Origin: Acinetobacter larvae
Lineage (GTDB): Bacteria; Pseudomonadota; Gammaproteobacteria; Pseudomonadales; Moraxellaceae
Assembly (NCBI RefSeq): GCF_001704115.1
Contig: NZ_CP016895.1
Location: forward strand, 2,108,001-2,172,000
Direction of reading: 5' to 3'
Length of the DNA stretch: 64,000 nucleotides
Positions 35,118 through 45,786 of the stretch are shown piece after piece. Both the position numbers and the translations under genes were made by a program. The first letter of the stretch is position 1; every line of letters starts with the position of its first letter. Below the pieces are notes generated by a model. That model saw only the letters and a program-made list of their open reading frames with translations, had not been told where the DNA came from and searched no databases.

Positions 35118-38100
35118 TTACCATACGCGGCTCACACCAGCACCAACAGTTGATTTTTCTTGGCTATCAAATGCAGCACTGCCTTTGAAGACCCATTTAC
35201 CATCATCAGATGAAAATGAACCACCAACAGCAATCGCATTTTGACCACGATAGCTACCAACACCGACCCCTAATGACTTCTGACCACCAACCATAACTTG
35301 TGGGATGTTCGCCATAGCAGACACGCCTGCAATACCGGCACGAGAACGTTTATCGACATTATAAACATAGCGATTTGTGTCATTAATTTGTTGTGTAAAC
35401 GCTTCTTGCGTTTCAGCAAGTGTAGATTTCACATCATTTAATTGTGACACATTCACTGCATCGGTCTCCTTGGTTCCCGCTGCAACATGAGTAATTTGGC
35501 GTTCTTTATCTTCACTACCAACAGAGACCGTATTCTCACGATCAGCAACGGAACCCTGACCGAGTGCCACGCTATTTTTGCCTTTAGCAACAGCATTATT
35601 ACCCAATGCTACGGCATTTTCAGCACTTGCCTCCGCACCACTACCACCAGCAAGTGTATTTTCAGCACTTGCTTGTGGTTTAACCACAGATGCTTGGGTA
35701 TTGACTTGGAACATCCCGTCTTTACCTTCTTGAATGTTATTTACATCAGTTTTCACATTACTAATGTCTTCACTCATACCATTGGTCACGTCATTAATCC
35801 GCTGATCAGTATAGTCTTTGGCATCAGATAAGGTTTTGTCTAATTGACCTTTATTGACTGCATCAGAAGCAGTAACACCGTTGGCAACATTTTCAATGGT
35901 TGTACCACCAGAAGTCACGACACTATTCCCTTTACTGTCTTTAGCAATGTTTGCTGTATTGCCAGCTAACACCAATTTGTCTTTATCTAACTCACCATTT
36001 TCATCAACAGCATAACTTACAGTGCTTTCAGATTTGGCAACAATATTATTGACTTGACCTTGAATCGTGCTCACTCGACCATCGATATTGCTTAATGCAC
36101 CACCGATATTGGTAAAGACTTGACCACCTATCTGATAATTAGGTCCAATGAGATTGCCGTTATTGTCTAGCATTGCACCTCCGCCCAAGGCTTTGGCAAG
36201 GTTCTCATTGCTGGTAAAGAGTTGACCACCATTAATCGCATCACGAGAATCTTTCGCAATTTTGCCATTAGCAACATTGGTCAATGTACTGCCTTGACCG
36301 GCATTGTCATTGAGGCTCACTTTGCCGCTTTCATCATAAGTTACGGCATTTAAGAGTTTGCCATCTTCACCCAAAATACCAATGTCTTTTAAGCTCTTGT
36401 CTAACTGACCTTTGCTCACAGCATCACCAGCATTGATACCGTCTTTAATGTTACTGATTACCGTACCTGCCGCATCAATACCATCTTTAGTTATTGATGG
36501 ACCACTAGCGCCAATTTTAATGCCATCTTTGACTGTCAGCTGATCTGCCAAGTTAAATTGGAAGTCCGTACCACTTTGCGTAATCTTAATATTGCCATCT
36601 TTATTGGTGTAGTCGATGGTTGCATCTTTCTCAACCTTCACCGCACCCGTACCATTGGCAGAGACACTAAAAGCACCTTCGTCTAAGGTTTCAGTGATAT
36701 TGGTTACACGATTATCAACATTGCTAATAGCATCACCGAGGTTATTCACGGTTTTATCACCAACGGTATAGCTTGGTGCTGTAACTTTACCATTGGCATC
36801 AACCGTTGAACCACCACCGAGCGCTTCGGCTACAGATTTATTGGTATTGTATAATTGAGTACCATTAATCGCATCACGAGAATCTTTCTCAATTTTGCCA
36901 TTGGCAATATTGGTCAATATGCTGCCTTGACCTGCATTGTCATTTAGACTCACTTTGCCACTTTCATCATAAGTCACAACATTTAATAGTTTGTTATCTC
37001 CATTCAAAATACCAATGTCTTTTAAGCTCTTGTCTAACTGACCTTTGCTCACAGCATCACCAGCATTGATACCGTCTTTAATGTTACTGATTACCGTACC
37101 TGCCGCATCAATACCATCTTTAGTTATTGATGGACCACTAGCGCCAATTTTAATGCCATCTTTGACTGTCAGCTGATCTGCCAAGTTAAATTGGAATTCC
37201 GTTCCAGTATTCGAGATATCAATATTGCCGTCAGTATTGGCATAATTGATGATTGCATCTTTCTCAACCTTCACTGCATTCTCTTTACCATTGGCAGAGA
37301 CACTAAAGGCACCTTCGTCTAAGGTTTCAGTGATGTTGGTTACTCGATCATCAACATTGCTAATCGCATCACCAAGATTATTCACGGTTTTATCACCAAC
37401 GGTATAGCTTGGTGCTGTAACTTTACCATCGGCATCAACCGTTGAACCACCACCGAGCGCTTCGGCTACAGATTTATTGGTATTGTATAATTGAGTACCA
37501 TTAATCGCATCACGAGAATCTTTCTCAATTTTGCCATTGGCAATATTGGTCAATATGCTGCCTTGACCTGCATTGTCATTTAGACTCACTTTGCCACTTT
37601 CATCATAAGTCACAACATTTAATAGTTTGTTATCTCCATTCAAAATACCAATGTCTTTTAAGCTCTTGTCTAACTGACCTTTGCTCACAGCATCACCAGC
37701 ATTGATACCGTCTTTAATGTTACTGATTACCGTACCTGCCGCATCGATACCGTCTTTACCAAGCGAAGGACCATCAGTACCGACTTTAATACCATCTTGG
37801 ACTATAAGTTGATCTGCCAAATTAAATTGGAATTCCGTTCCAGTATTCGAGATATCAATATTGCCGTCAGTATTGGCATAATTGATGATTGCATCTTTCT
37901 CAACCTTCACTGCATTCTCTTTACCATTGGCAGAGACACTAAAGGCACCTTCGTCTAAGGTTTCAGTGATGTTGGTTACTCGATCATCAACATTACTAAT
38001 CGCATCACCAAGATTATTCACGGTTTTACCATCAACTTTATAGCTTGGTGCAGTCACTTTACCTTCGGCATCAACCGTGGCACCACCACCTAAAGCATCC

Positions 38101-41100
38101 GCTACAGTTTTATTGGTATAGTACAATTGAGCACCATTGATGGCTTCGCTTGAATTTACCGCGATGCTGCCACCGTCAACATTGCTAATGCGGCTTGCTT
38201 TACCATCCTTACCTTTAAGTGCAACATCGCCGGCGTCATCATAAGTCACTGCAGCAATTGCTTTGCCATCATCTCCGATCAAACCTGAAGCTTGGATTTT
38301 TTCATCAAGATCCTTGATTCTTTCATTCGATGTAAAGAGTTGATCACCCGTCACAGCATCTTTCGAACCAGCTTCTACCGCACCAGTACCAATATTGGTA
38401 ATGGCTTTGTTTGCCGCATCGATACCGTCTTTACCAAGCGAAGGACCGTCAGTACCAACTTTAATACCATCTTGGACTATAAGTTGATCTGCCAAATTAA
38501 ATTGGAATTCCGTTCCAGTATTCGAGATATCAATATTGCCGTCAGTATTGGCATAATTGATGATTGCATCTTTCTCAACCTTCACTGCATTCTCTTTACC
38601 ATTGGCAGAGACACTAAAGGCACCTTCGTCTAAGGTTTCAGTGATGTTGGTTACTCGATCATCAACATTGCTAATCGCATCACCGATGTTATTCACAGGT
38701 TTACCATCAACTGTATAGCTTGGCGCAGTCACTTTACCATCAGCACCAATCGTTGCACCGCCACCGAGCGCATCCGCTACAGATTTACCCGTTGCATACA
38801 GCTGACTACCATTGACCGCATCTGTTGATTGATCAGTAATTTTTCCTGCACCAAGATTACTAATGACGCTACCATCTTTGCCTTTTAGCACAACATTGTC
38901 GTCATCACCATAAGTCACTGCAGCGATTGCTTTACCATCATCTCCGATCAAACCTGAAGCTTGGATTTTTTCATCAAGATCCTTGATTCTTTCATTCGAT
39001 GTAAAGAGTTGATCACCCGTCACAGCATCTTTCGAACCAGCTTCTACCGCACCAGTACCAATATTGGTAATGGCTTTGTTTGCCGCATCGATACCGTCTT
39101 TACCAAGCGATGGACCGTCAGTACCAACTTTAATACCATCTTGGACTATAAGTTGATCTGCCAAATTAAATTGGAATTCCGTTCCAGTATTCGAGATATC
39201 AATATTGCCGTCAGTATTGGCATAATTGATGATTGCATCTTTCTCAACCTTCACTGCATTCTCTTTACCATTGGCAGAGACACTAAAGGCACCTTCGTCT
39301 AAGGTTTTAGCGATGTTGGTAATGTTGGTGGTGTTATCAGTTACACGACCATCAACATTGCTAATCGCATCACCGATGTTATTCACAGGTTTACCATCAA
39401 CTGTATAGCTTGGCGCAGTCACTTTACCATCAGCACCAATCGTTGCACCGCCACCGAGCGCATCCGCTACAGATTTACCCGTTGCATACAGCTGACTACC
39501 ATTGACCGCATCTGTTGATTGATCAGTAATTTTTCCTGCACCAAGATTACTAATGACGCTACCATCTTTGCCTTTTAGCACAACATTGTCGTCATCACCA
39601 TAAGTCACTGCAGCGATTGCTTTACCATCATCTCCGATCAAACCTGAAGCTTGGATTTTTTCATCAAGATCCTTGATTCTTTCATTCGATGTAAAGAGTT
39701 GATCACCCGTCACAGCATCTTTCGAACCAGCTTCTACCGCACCAGTACCAATATTGGTAATGGCTTTGTTTGCCGCATCAATACCGTCTTTACCAAGCGA
39801 AGGACCATCAGTACCGACTTTAATGCCATCTTTGACTGTCAGTTGATCTGCCAAGTTAAATTGGAATTCCGTTCCACTATTCGAGATATCAATATTGCCG
39901 TCAGTATTGGCATAATTGATGATTGCATCTTTCTCAACCTTCACTGCATTCTCTTTACCATTGGCAGAGACACTAAAGGCACCTTCGTCTAAGGTTTTAG
40001 CGATGTTGGTAATGTTGGTGGTGTTATCAGTTACACGACCATCAACATTGCTAATCGCATCACCGATGTTATTCACAGGTTTACCATCAACTGTATAGCT
40101 TGGCGCAGTCACTTTACCATCAGCACCAATCGTTGCACCGCCACCGAGCGCATCCGCTACAGATTTACCCGTTGCATACAGCTGACTACCATTGACCGCA
40201 TCTGTTGATTGATCAGTAATTTTTCCTGCACCAAGATTACTAATGACGCTACCATCTTTGCCTTTTAGCACAACATTGTCGTCATCACCATAAGTCACTG
40301 CAGCGATTGCTTTACCATCATCTCCGATCAAACCTGAAGCTTGGATTTTTTCATCAAGATCCTTGATTCTTTCATTCGATGTAAAGAGTTGATCACCCGT
40401 CACAGCATCTTTCGAACCAGCTTCTACCGCACCAGTACCAATATTGGTAATGGCTTTGTTTGCCGCATCAATACCGTCTTTACCAAGCGAAGGACCATCA
40501 GTACCGACTTTAATGCCATCTTTGACTGTCAGTTGATCTGCCAAGTTAAATTGGAATTCCGTTCCACTATTCGAGATATCAATATTGCCGTCAGTATTGG
40601 CATAATTGATGATTGCATCTTTCTCAACCTTCACTGCATTCTCTTTACCATTGGCAGAGACACTAAAGGCACCTTCGTCTAAGGTTTTAGCGATGTTGGT
40701 AATGTTGGTGGTGTTATCAGTTACACGACCATCAACATTGCTAATCGCATCACCGATGTTATTCACAGGTTTACCATCAACTGTATAGCTTGGCGCAGTC
40801 ACTTTACCATCAGCACCAATCGTTGCACCGCCACCGAGCGCATCCGCTACAGATTTACCCGTTGCATACAGCTGACTACCATTGACCGCATCTGTTGATT
40901 GATCAGTAATTTTTCCTGCACCAAGATTACTAATGACGCTACCATCTTTGCCTTTTAGCACAACATTGTCGTCATCACCATAAGTCACTGCAGCGATTGC
41001 TTTACCATCATCTCCGATCAAACCTGAAGCTTGGATTTTTTCATCAAGATCCTTGATTCTTTCATTCGATGTAAAGAGTTGATCACCCGTCACAGCATCT

Positions 41101-43454
41101 TTCGAACCAGCTTCTACCGCACCAGTACCAATATTGGTAATGGCTTTGTTTGCCGCATCGATACCGTCTTTACCAAGCGAAGGACCATCAGTACCGACTT
41201 TAATGCCATCTTTGACTGTCAGTTGATCTGCCAAGTTAAATTGGAATTCCGTTCCACTATTCGAGATATCAATATTGCCGTCAGTATTGGCATAATTGAT
41301 GATTGCATCTTTCTCAACCTTCACTGCATTCTCTTTACCATTGGCAGAGACACTAAAGGCACCTTCGTCTAAGGTTTTAGCGATGTTGGTAATGTTGGTG
41401 GTGTTATCAGTTACACGACCATCAACATTGCTAATCGCATCACCGATGTTATTCACAGGTTTACCATCAACTGTATAGCTTGGCGCAGTCACTTTACCAT
41501 CAGCACCAATCGTTGCACCGCCACCGAGCGCATCCGCTACAGATTTACCCGTTGCATACAGCTGGCTACCATTGACCGCTTCTTTAGAAGAACTACTTAT
41601 CGTACCCACACTTACATTTGCAATAACTTTATTGGCCGCGTCAACGCCATTTTTGCTAAGTGATGGACCGTTGGCACCCACTTTAATACCATTATTGACT
41701 GTCAGTTGATCTGCCAAGTTAAATTGGAATTTCGTTCCAGTATTCGAGATATCAATATTGCCGTCAGTATTGGCATAGTCAATGGTTGCATCTTTCTTAA
41801 CCTTCTCCGCACCCTCACCATTGGCAGAGACACTAAAGGCACCTTGGTCTAAGGTTTTAGCGATGTTGGTAATGCTGGTAGTGTTACCTGTTACACGACC
41901 ATCAATATTGCTGATCGCATCGCCGACTGTATGTACCGTTGTCTCACCGATTTTATAGCTTGGCGCAGTAATTTTACCATCCGTACCAACGCTTGAGCTA
42001 CCACCTAAAATAGTTGCTACAGAGTCCGCCAAGTTATCAATAATCTGGTTAGTTGCATATAGCTGACTACCGTTAATTGCATCTGTACTATCTGTACTAA
42101 TTTTACCAGTAGCAAGATTTTTTAACTGGCGTTCATTTCCTGCTGAACCAATAGAAAGTTGCATACCACTACTTGCAACTTTCCCCTTAAAACCACTATA
42201 AGTAATCTTACCAACAACGGCTTGAGTCTCTTCTGTTGCATTTGTTATAGTTGTTGCTCCCCCACCTAACGCAATTGCGCCTGTTTGGGTAACAGTTGCA
42301 CCATTACCGATAGCAATCCCCGATGCTGCAGAAACAGTCGTATTAGTTCCCAGCGCCAAAGAGTTACTACTCGTAATTGCGCCTGTTTGGGTAACAGTTG
42401 CACCATTACCGATAGCAATCCCCGATGCTGCAGAAACAGTCGTATTAGTTCCCAGCGCCAAAGAGTTACTACTCGTACCAAGTATCTGAGCTTTTCTACC
42501 TAAAGCCAAACTTCCTGAACTATCTTTTTCAACAATAGAACTTACCCCCATTACTATTGAATAATCGCCAAGTGCACTGTTAGCGGTAGCGCTAGGGTTA
42601 CCACCAATAGAGATTGCACTCCTACCTGTCGCTTTAGCCCAATCCCCGATAGCGATAGGTGAACCCGCACCTACAGCCTCTGCAGCTGTACCAATTGCAA
42701 CTGGAGAGCCAAGACCACTAGCTCCTTGATTTGCTTTTGCTCTAGTACCTATCGCAATAGGATTTCCTTGAGCTGCTTCCACACCAGATGTTGCGTCACT
42801 ACCCAATGCGATACCATTACCATTTAGACCAATAACTGTAGCTTTTTTACCAATGGCGATACCATCAGCACTACCAGTATTATTTTGATTAATAACTGTA
42901 GCTTGGTTACCAATGGCGACACCAGAAGCACTACCAGCATCTACAGAAGCATTTTTACCAATCGCAATTGAGCTAGCACCAGCTGCACCGTCATTATTAA
43001 AGTTACCATCGCTACTACCACCTTTAACGCTGAAAAAATGAAGTTCATCACTCGCAAAATTACTAATCGCTAAATCTGTTATATTGCTAGAATCCGTACC
43101 ATCTAAAGCAACGGATTTGGTCTTTGCTGCTGAAATATCACTAAACGTTTTTGCTTCACATCCTAATGCCAAAGCAGAATCACTGCTTAACTGAGAAAAA
43201 TAAATACAATCATCTATTTCTGTAGCTTTTACATCTGCAGCAAAAGAAAACTGGGTCCCAAATAAAGTCATTCCCAATATTGAGACAATTAGCTTACTTT
43301 TTTTAAAGACCATATGCGACTGTTGATCATCATGACTAACAGTTTGTATTAACTGACTTCGAGTTGATGATTTTCCTTTTGCAGATGCTAACTCAGATAC
43401 AGCAATCCATATATTTAGAGATGCATTCCAAACGACCCTATAGATTTTATTCAC
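35118..43454 (-). CDS. ata: Trimeric autotransporter adhesin, Ata-like
   Basis: A 2778-residue type Vc surface adhesin. Residues 1-25 are an extended signal (MNKIYRVVWNASLNIWIAV) followed by a second hydrophobic signal core ending FSFAA. A YadA-type head of repeated AIG-N-A motifs spans about 160-420. A long stalk has repeated neck (DAVNGSQLYATG), FxG and coiled-coil modules. The C-terminal anchor ends AAFDSQEKSTVGAGVSRVW and trimerises into a 12-strand barrel. The start is GTG at 43454 with AGGG upstream. Residues about 626-1597 consist of 4.2 copies of a 230-residue unit, so stalk length can change by recombination. Family members bind host matrix proteins and aid biofilm growth. Confidence 0.95.
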   Translation of the reverse strand: MNKIYRVVWNASLNIWIAVSELASAKGKSSTRSQLIQTVSHDDQQSHMVFKKSKLIVSILGMTLFGTQFSFAADVKATEIDDCIYFSQLSSDSALALGCEAKTFSDISAAKTKSVALDGTDSSNITDLAISNFASDELHFFSVKGGSSDGNFNNDGAAGASSIAIGKNASVDAGSASGVAIGNQATVINQNNTGSADGIAIGKKATVIGLNGNGIALGSDATSGVEAAQGNPIAIGTRAKANQGASGLGSPVAIGTAAEAVGAGSPIAIGDWAKATGRSAISIGGNPSATANSALGDYSIVMGVSSIVEKDSSGSLALGRKAQILGTSSNSLALGTNTTVSAASGIAIGNGATVTQTGAITSSNSLALGTNTTVSAASGIAIGNGATVTQTGAIALGGGATTITNATEETQAVVGKITYSGFKGKVASSGMQLSIGSAGNERQLKNLATGKISTDSTDAINGSQLYATNQIIDNLADSVATILGGSSSVGTDGKITAPSYKIGETTVHTVGDAISNIDGRVTGNTTSITNIAKTLDQGAFSVSANGEGAEKVKKDATIDYANTDGNIDISNTGTKFQFNLADQLTVNNGIKVGANGPSLSKNGVDAANKVIANVSVGTISSSSKEAVNGSQLYATGKSVADALGGGATIGADGKVTAPSYTVDGKPVNNIGDAISNVDGRVTDNTTNITNIAKTLDEGAFSVSANGKENAVKVEKDAIINYANTDGNIDISNSGTEFQFNLADQLTVKDGIKVGTDGPSLGKDGIDAANKAITNIGTGAVEAGSKDAVTGDQLFTSNERIKDLDEKIQASGLIGDDGKAIAAVTYGDDDNVVLKGKDGSVISNLGAGKITDQSTDAVNGSQLYATGKSVADALGGGATIGADGKVTAPSYTVDGKPVNNIGDAISNVDGRVTDNTTNITNIAKTLDEGAFSVSANGKENAVKVEKDAIINYANTDGNIDISNSGTEFQFNLADQLTVKDGIKVGTDGPSLGKDGIDAANKAITNIGTGAVEAGSKDAVTGDQLFTSNERIKDLDEKIQASGLIGDDGKAIAAVTYGDDDNVVLKGKDGSVISNLGAGKITDQSTDAVNGSQLYATGKSVADALGGGATIGADGKVTAPSYTVDGKPVNNIGDAISNVDGRVTDNTTNITNIAKTLDEGAFSVSANGKENAVKVEKDAIINYANTDGNIDISNSGTEFQFNLADQLTVKDGIKVGTDGPSLGKDGIDAANKAITNIGTGAVEAGSKDAVTGDQLFTSNERIKDLDEKIQASGLIGDDGKAIAAVTYGDDDNVVLKGKDGSVISNLGAGKITDQSTDAVNGSQLYATGKSVADALGGGATIGADGKVTAPSYTVDGKPVNNIGDAISNVDGRVTDNTTNITNIAKTLDEGAFSVSANGKENAVKVEKDAIINYANTDGNIDISNTGTEFQFNLADQLIVQDGIKVGTDGPSLGKDGIDAANKAITNIGTGAVEAGSKDAVTGDQLFTSNERIKDLDEKIQASGLIGDDGKAIAAVTYGDDDNVVLKGKDGSVISNLGAGKITDQSTDAVNGSQLYATGKSVADALGGGATIGADGKVTAPSYTVDGKPVNNIGDAISNVDDRVTNITETLDEGAFSVSANGKENAVKVEKDAIINYANTDGNIDISNTGTEFQFNLADQLIVQDGIKVGTDGPSLGKDGIDAANKAITNIGTGAVEAGSKDAVTGDQLFTSNERIKDLDEKIQASGLIGDDGKAIAAVTYDDAGDVALKGKDGKASRISNVDGGSIAVNSSEAINGAQLYYTNKTVADALGGGATVDAEGKVTAPSYKVDGKTVNNLGDAISNVDDRVTNITETLDEGAFSVSANGKENAVKVEKDAIINYANTDGNIDISNTGTEFQFNLADQLIVQDGIKVGTDGPSLGKDGIDAAGTVISNIKDGINAGDAVSKGQLDKSLKDIGILNGDNKLLNVVTYDESGKVSLNDNAGQGSILTNIANGKIEKDSRDAINGTQLYNTNKSVAEALGGGSTVDADGKVTAPSYTVGDKTVNNLGDAISNVDDRVTNITETLDEGAFSVSANGKENAVKVEKDAIINYANTDGNIDISNTGTEFQFNLADQLTVKDGIKIGASGPSITKDGIDAAGTVISNIKDGINAGDAVSKGQLDKSLKDIGILNGDNKLLNVVTYDESGKVSLNDNAGQGSILTNIANGKIEKDSRDAINGTQLYNTNKSVAEALGGGSTVDANGKVTAPSYTVGDKTVNNLGDAISNVDNRVTNITETLDEGAFSVSANGTGAVKVEKDATIDYTNKDGNIKITQSGTDFQFNLADQLTVKDGIKIGASGPSITKDGIDAAGTVISNIKDGINAGDAVSKGQLDKSLKDIGILGEDGKLLNAVTYDESGKVSLNDNAGQGSTLTNVANGKIAKDSRDAINGGQLFTSNENLAKALGGGAMLDNNGNLIGPNYQIGGQVFTNIGGALSNIDGRVSTIQGQVNNIVAKSESTVSYAVDENGELDKDKLVLAGNTANIAKDSKGNSVVTSGGTTIENVANGVTASDAVNKGQLDKTLSDAKDYTDQRINDVTNGMSEDISNVKTDVNNIQEGKDGMFQVNTQASVVKPQASAENTLAGGSGAEASAENAVALGNNAVAKGKNSVALGQGSVADRENTVSVGSEDKERQITHVAAGTKETDAVNVSQLNDVKSTLAETQEAFTQQINDTNRYVYNVDKRSRAGIAGVSAMANIPQVMVGGQKSLGVGVGSYRGQNAIAVGGSFSSDDGKWVFKGSAAFDSQEKSTVGAGVSRVW
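38661..41578. repeat. 690-bp tandem repeat array in the adhesin stalk
   Basis: A period of 690 bp (230 codons) runs for 4.2 units. Units 2-4 (39351-41420) look almost identical, while the unit at 38661-39350 differs by scattered bases (for example around 39130-39170). A further related unit below 38661 is 21 bp shorter, lacking seven residues of the TDNTTNITNIAK stretch. The near-identity makes unequal recombination, and also assembly collapse, likely. Confidence 0.92.
42273..42476. repeat. 102-bp tandem duplication in the adhesin head
   Basis: Two essentially identical 102-bp copies (42273-42374 and 42375-42476) encode a doubled 34-residue head segment (SLALGTNTTVSAASGIAIGN). It is a recent in-frame duplication of YadA-head repeats. 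Confidence 0.9.
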
Positions 43455-44357
43455 AATTAAACCCTATCGTAATTAACATATAAAACCCTAAAAAATACAA
43501 AACATATATTCAAGGTTACTCGATAGCATTTAATCAGATACAAATGTGATGTAAATCTCACATTAATTTTTTATAATTAAAATTTCGAATATCAACCACT
43601 CAGCACAGCAAACACAATAAACACAACACATATTTACAATGAGAATTAAATTAAATTAAATTAACACATATGTTTTAAATAAAATAAAAAATCATATTTT
43701 ATTTTACTAATAAAATACAAAGCAATATAATTAAAGATTTTAAAATAATTTTAGCCTCAAGGAAAAATAAATAAAAACTTAATAAAAACATGCCACCAAA
43801 AGATTAATTAAATAAAAATACATTCAAAAGCAACGAATGATGAAAATAAAATTTAGAAATACAATTAAGAAAAAATAAACAAAGAAAATTCTTCAGAACG
43901 CACAATAAATTAATACCTATATATTCACCATTAATAGATAAAATAATATTATACATAAATTCAATCATCACTAAAAACAATCAACTTAAAATCAATTAAA
44001 TATAAATTATTTATTATAAATCACCTAAAAATAATAAAATAAAATCATGTAATTTAACTAAAAACATAAAATGAAAAAAATTTTAAGAGTTAAATATTAA
44101 TAAAACGATTTTTATAAAATAGTTTACTCATAAAATAAAAATCTAAAAAAATATCTTGTTGACTTCTCATACAATTTTTGACTTATGCAAAAAACATTCA
44201 AATTATGAAAACTCTTATTTGGATTCGTATGCTTTCAGCTTCACAAGCCAAATTATTTAGTTACAAAAAAACAAATCTAAAGTAAAGATAGTTTGTATTT
44301 ATAAAAATTTAAATCCTGCCTACACTCAAGCAAAACAACAGCAATGGAGTGTCGATC
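43455..44357. other. 900-bp very AT-rich divergent intergenic region
   Basis: No gene was seen on either strand. The DNA is exceptionally rich in A and T with many phased A-tracts between about 43600 and 44160, suggesting curved DNA and binding by H-NS-like silencers. It must hold the promoter of the adhesin gene (leftward) and that of the aminotransferase gene (rightward). Confidence 0.65.
44178..44206 (+). promoter_or_regulatory. Candidate promoter of the aminotransferase gene
   Basis: TTGACT (44178-44183) and AATTAT (44201-44206) are spaced by 17 bp, about 150 bp ahead of the gene. The -35 match is good and the -10 weak. Another TTGACT occurs 20 bp earlier. Confidence 0.3.
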
Positions 44358-45689
44358 ATGGTTGATCACAATCAATTTCAAAATTTGAACTATCAAGCAC
44401 ATTGGATGCCTTTTTCAGCAAATCGTAATTTCCAACAAGACCCACGTATCATTGTTGCAGCCAAAGATGCCCATCTCATAGATCAGCAAGGTAGAAAAGT
44501 TTATGACTCATTGTCTGGACTGTGGACCTGTGGTTTAGGGCACTGTGTACAGGAAATCCAGCAAGCTGTCAGTCATCAATTGGCTACATTGGACTATTCC
44601 CCCGCATTTCAATTTGCTCATCCACTGTCTTTTCAGTTGGCTGAACAAATCACTGCGTTATTGCCAGATCCGTTAAATCATGTGTTTTTTACAGACTCTG
44701 GTTCTGAATCTGCCGATACCGCCATTAAAATAGCCAAGGCTTACTGGCGCATTCGCGGACAAGCCAATAAAACTAAAATTATTGGGCGTGCACGTGGCTA
44801 TCACGGGGTCAACATTGGCGGGAGCAGTGTCGGTGGTATTGGTGGCAACCGTAAAATGTTTGGACCATTGATGGATGCAGACCATATCCCACATACCTTG
44901 CAACCCAATATGGCTTTTACCAAAGGTATGGCTGAACAAGGGGGGATTGCCTTAGCTGATGAAATGCTCAAAGTCATTGAGTTACATGATGCATCGAATA
45001 TTGCAGCATTGATTGTAGAACCTGTCTCTGGTTCAGCAGGGGCACTCATTCCACCACAGTCCTATTTAAAACGCCTCAGAGAAATTTGCGATCAACATAA
45101 TATCCTGCTCATTTTCGATGAAGTCATCACCGGCTTTGGTCGTTTAGGTCGCTATAGTGCCGCAGAATACTTTAGTGTCACGCCTGATTTACTCTGTTTT
45201 GCCAAACAAATCAGTAATGGCGCTATTCCTCTCGGTGGAGTAGTCGTTTCAAGTCAAATCTACGACACCTTTATGCAGCAAGACTTAGCAGCGCATGCGG
45301 TAGAGTTTAGTCATGGTTATACCTACTCTGCCCACCCTGTTGCCTGTGCGGCTGGACTCGCCACACTGAGAGTCATGGCGGAACAAGACATCGTACAACA
45401 AGCAGATGCTTTAAGCAGCGATTTTGAACAACTCATCCATCAACTGAAAGACAGTAAACACGTGATCGATATCCGTAACTGTGGCTTGATTGGTGCCGTA
45501 CAACTACAGGCACGTGATGGTGACCCGACCATACGGCCATTCGAAGTTGGTATGCGACTCTGGCAAGCAGGTTTTTATGTACGCTTTGGTGGTGATACCT
45601 TGCAATTTGGACCAATGTTCAATAGTCGCCGCAATGATTTAAATAATCTCTTTTGCGCAGTAGACGAACATTTATCCCACATTGCCTAG
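44358..45689 (+). CDS. Omega-amino acid-pyruvate aminotransferase
   Basis: A class III PLP aminotransferase of 443 residues. Seen are the PLP-phosphate loop FTDSGSESADTAIKIAKAYW, RARGYHGVNIGGSSVGGIGG, the PLP-pyridine Asp in ILLIFDEVITGFGRLG and the Schiff-base Lys in LLCFAKQISNGAIPLGG. These match beta-alanine/omega-amino acid-pyruvate transaminases, giving malonate semialdehyde and alanine. The ATG at 44358, eight bases after GGAG, is preferred over the GTG at 44349. The mmsA gene follows, whose enzyme can use the product. Confidence 0.88.
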   Translation: MVDHNQFQNLNYQAHWMPFSANRNFQQDPRIIVAAKDAHLIDQQGRKVYDSLSGLWTCGLGHCVQEIQQAVSHQLATLDYSPAFQFAHPLSFQLAEQITALLPDPLNHVFFTDSGSESADTAIKIAKAYWRIRGQANKTKIIGRARGYHGVNIGGSSVGGIGGNRKMFGPLMDADHIPHTLQPNMAFTKGMAEQGGIALADEMLKVIELHDASNIAALIVEPVSGSAGALIPPQSYLKRLREICDQHNILLIFDEVITGFGRLGRYSAAEYFSVTPDLLCFAKQISNGAIPLGGVVVSSQIYDTFMQQDLAAHAVEFSHGYTYSAHPVACAAGLATLRVMAEQDIVQQADALSSDFEQLIHQLKDSKHVIDIRNCGLIGAVQLQARDGDPTIRPFEVGMRLWQAGFYVRFGGDTLQFGPMFNSRRNDLNNLFCAVDEHLSHIA

Positions 45690-45786
45690 CAGATGTCTTC
45701 GTCTCAAGGCGCAACCTTATTATTCTAATTTACCCAAATGCCAACAAAAACGGCGCACCCGATCGGGTGTGTCAGAGGATTTAGAC

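Noticed and set aside
38292..41478. Repeated plus-strand open frames of 113 and 60 codons opposite the adhesin gene
   Set aside because: They recur every 690 bp only because the stalk gene on the other strand repeats. They have no ribosome sites and their residues mirror the antisense of the adhesin.
38661..42476. Regular direct repeats that could suggest a CRISPR array
   Set aside because: The repeats are 690 and 102 bp, lie in one continuous coding frame and have no unique spacers of CRISPR size; no cas genes are near.
45682..45786. N-terminal extension of MmsA
   Set aside because: The extra residues overlap the aminotransferase stop, are not MmsA-like, and a GAGGA ribosome site precedes the ATG at 45787.
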